Assembly (NCBI GenBank): GCA_016806145.1 | Contig: CP063166.1 | Span: forward strand, 1 to 64,000 | Direction of reading: 5' to 3' | DNA from: Variovorax paradoxus | GTDB taxonomy: Bacteria > Pseudomonadota > Gammaproteobacteria > Burkholderiales > Burkholderiaceae_C | Length of the DNA: 64,000 nt | Shown: in pieces, positions 62,852 through 64,000 of the stretch | How the letters are laid out: each line of letters begins with the position of its first letter | How positions within the stretch are numbered: position 1 is the stretch's first letter | The notes under the pieces: model-generated | The model's input: only the letters and a program-made list of their open reading frames with translations | What the model was told of the DNA's origin: nothing | Database searches by the model: none | Translations under genes and position numbers: made by a program

Positions 62852-63796
62852 TCAGATTTCGTAGTGCGAAGCGCGGGTCTCGTCGGTCAGTGCCTTTTCC
62901 ACCACAGCGCGCGTGAGGGTCGGCGCGAAGGACTCGATGAAGGCATAGACGTACTTGCGCAGGTAGTTGCCGCGCCGCACCGCGAGCTTGGTGAGGTTGA
63001 TGCCGAAGTGGCGTCCGGCGTCGATCGCGCGCAGCTGCGTGTCGCGCTCGGCCTCGTAGGCCACGCCGGCCACGATGCCCACGCCCATGCCGAGCTGCAC
63101 GTAGGTCTTGATCACGTCGGCGTCCATCGCGGCCAGCACGATGTTGGGCGTGAGACCGCGCTGCGCGAAGGCTTCGTCGATGCGCGAGCGTCCCGTGAAG
63201 CCGGTGTCGTAGGTGATCAGCGGATAGCGCGTGAGCGCGTCGAGCGTGAGCGGCGCGTCGAGCAGCGGATGGCCCGGCGGCACGATCACCGAATGGGTCC
63301 AGCGGTAGCAGGGCAGGGCGACCAGCTGCGGGTAGTCGCCCAGCGCCTCGGTGGCGATGCCCACGTCGGCCTCGCCGTCGATCAGCATCTGCGCGATCTG
63401 CTTGGGCGAGCCCTGGTGCAGGTGCAGCTTCACGTTCGGGAACTGGGCGCGGAATTCCTGCACCGCCACCGGCATCGCATAGCGCGCCTGCGAGTGCGTG
63501 GCCGTCACCGACAGCAGGCCGCTCTGCTGCGCGACGAACTCCTGTCCGGCATGCCGCAGGTTGCTGCTCTCGAGCAGCATGCGCTCGATGATCGGCAGCA
63601 CGTGGCCGCCGGGCTCGGTGAGGCCGGTGAGCCGCTTGCCGGCCCGCACGAAGAGCTCGATGCCGAGCTCCTCCTCGAGTTCGCGGATCTGCCGGCTCAC
63701 GCCAGGCTGCGAGGTGTGGAGGGTATGGGCGACCTCGGTCAGGTTGAAGCCGCAACGAACGGCCTCGCGTACCGAGCGCAGTTGTTGGAAGTTCAT
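62852..63796 (-). CDS. cysB: LysR-type regulator, CysB/Cbl group
   Basis: 314 residues from ATG 63796 (MNFQQLRSVREAVRCGFNLTEVAHTL); ATG 63814 in the same frame adds six residues. The helix-turn-helix LHTSQPGVSRQIRELEEELG and the sensor domain with TTHSQ-like THSQARYAMPVAVQEF and GFTGRSRIDEAF match CysB. CysB controls sulfur assimilation with O-acetylserine or similar inducers. The divergent gene beyond is cut by the window edge. Confidence 0.88.
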   Translation of the reverse strand: MNFQQLRSVREAVRCGFNLTEVAHTLHTSQPGVSRQIRELEEELGIELFVRAGKRLTGLTEPGGHVLPIIERMLLESSNLRHAGQEFVAQQSGLLSVTATHSQARYAMPVAVQEFRAQFPNVKLHLHQGSPKQIAQMLIDGEADVGIATEALGDYPQLVALPCYRWTHSVIVPPGHPLLDAPLTLDALTRYPLITYDTGFTGRSRIDEAFAQRGLTPNIVLAAMDADVIKTYVQLGMGVGIVAGVAYEAERDTQLRAIDAGRHFGINLTKLAVRRGNYLRKYVYAFIESFAPTLTRAVVEKALTDETRASHYEI

Positions 63797-63972
63797 CTGG
63801 CGCGGAGGTGTCATGTCCCGGAGCGGGACGGACCGGGAATTCTCTGCACAACGGCTTATGCGGGGAACGATGCGTTTGTTGGTTTCACATGAGCAAATCA
63901 TCTTTGGAGCTGCTGACAGAGCGGCCTTCGCATTGATTTGCTATTTCGCACGACTGTGCTAAAGTTTGCCGC

Positions 63973-64000
63973 ATGGACGCCAAGACCCAGAAGAGCGAAC
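63973..64000 (+). CDS. Start of a gene cut by the window edge
   Basis: Only 28 bases (MDAKTQKSE) are visible. It diverges from the CysB-like regulator, 176 bp away, and its leader has AT-rich stretches (TTGATT at 63933, GCTAAA at 63958) that may form a promoter. The product is unknown. Because it is divergent from cysB-like, a sulfur-related target is possible. Confidence 0.4.

Overview
The window is high-GC chromosomal DNA of a betaproteobacterium in the Comamonadaceae (Burkholderiales). Variovorax is my best guess, from the overall gene complement and the protein sequences. It opens exactly on the dnaA start codon, which suggests it is the conventional numbering start of a chromosome. I see no rRNA, tRNA, CRISPR array, prophage or insertion sequence. 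Coding density is about 90 percent, with many ATGA or GTGA stop/start overlaps marking operons.

Layout. 0-5.4 kb: dnaA, dnaN, gyrB. 5.7-9.6 kb: two paralogous small secreted proteins, a membrane metallophosphoesterase, a phasin-like protein and a PagL-type lipid A deacylase. 9.5-12.7 kb: the ybhP-clsB-ybhN envelope operon on the minus strand. 12.9-16.3 kb: a small secreted protein, a Spy/CpxP-like periplasmic protein, a flavodoxin-fold reductase and a pirin. 16.3-19.2 kb: a carotenoid oxygenase/membrane protein pair with a divergent TetR regulator and two operator-like palindromes. 19.2-24.8 kb: a minus-strand module with a VIT/vWA protein carrying a PEP-CTERM-like tail, an exosortase, a small membrane-anchored protein, a GT51 transglycosylase and a GNAT enzyme. 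25.0-30.9 kb: creD, a membrane-anchored GH3 (NagZ-like) protein, a class A penicillin-binding protein and a hypothetical protein. 30.9-33.1 kb: the creBC two-component system, convergent to these.

33.1-33.7 kb is a 560-bp non-coding AT-rich island. It has a TAG-repeat (DnaA-trio-like) tract, two perfect DnaA boxes in opposite orientation and a perfect IHF consensus site, so it is a strong oriC candidate 33 kb from dnaA. 33.7-37.7 kb holds a TerB-like protein and the copper module cueR-copZ / copA with two CueR operators. 37.7-42.0 kb has a fatty-acid-hydroxylase-type enzyme, a ketosynthase/acyl carrier protein pair and an esterase, next to a TctDE-like two-component system (42.2-44.3 kb). 44.3-48.7 kb holds small-metabolite and stress enzymes (GNAT, RidA, OYE-type ene-reductase, GST, DUF1328 and a transglutaminase-like protein).

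48.8-54.7 kb is the origin-proximal mnmG-rsmG-lysE-parA-(hydrolase)-parB block. A perfect parS site lies inside mnmG and a one-mismatch parS inside rsmG. 54.8-64 kb holds a CsgG-like lipoprotein, an FAD-linked D-lactate/hydroxyacid dehydrogenase, a PduO-type cobalamin adenosyltransferase, a CYTH protein, a TesA-like esterase, a VOC/DUF6176 pair, an HxlR regulator with a divergent RibD-C reductase, an RcnB-like protein and a CysB-family LysR regulator. The first 28 bases of a further gene end the window.

How the parts connect. Replication initiation (dnaA, dnaN, gyrB, putative oriC) and segregation (parAB, parS) are spread over 55 kb. A perfect CreB box (GTGAA-N6-GTGAA) lies between the divergent creD and VIT/vWA-exosortase operons. 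It suggests that the Cre envelope-stress system encoded 6-8 kb away controls both peptidoglycan-related genes and the exosortase surface-protein module.
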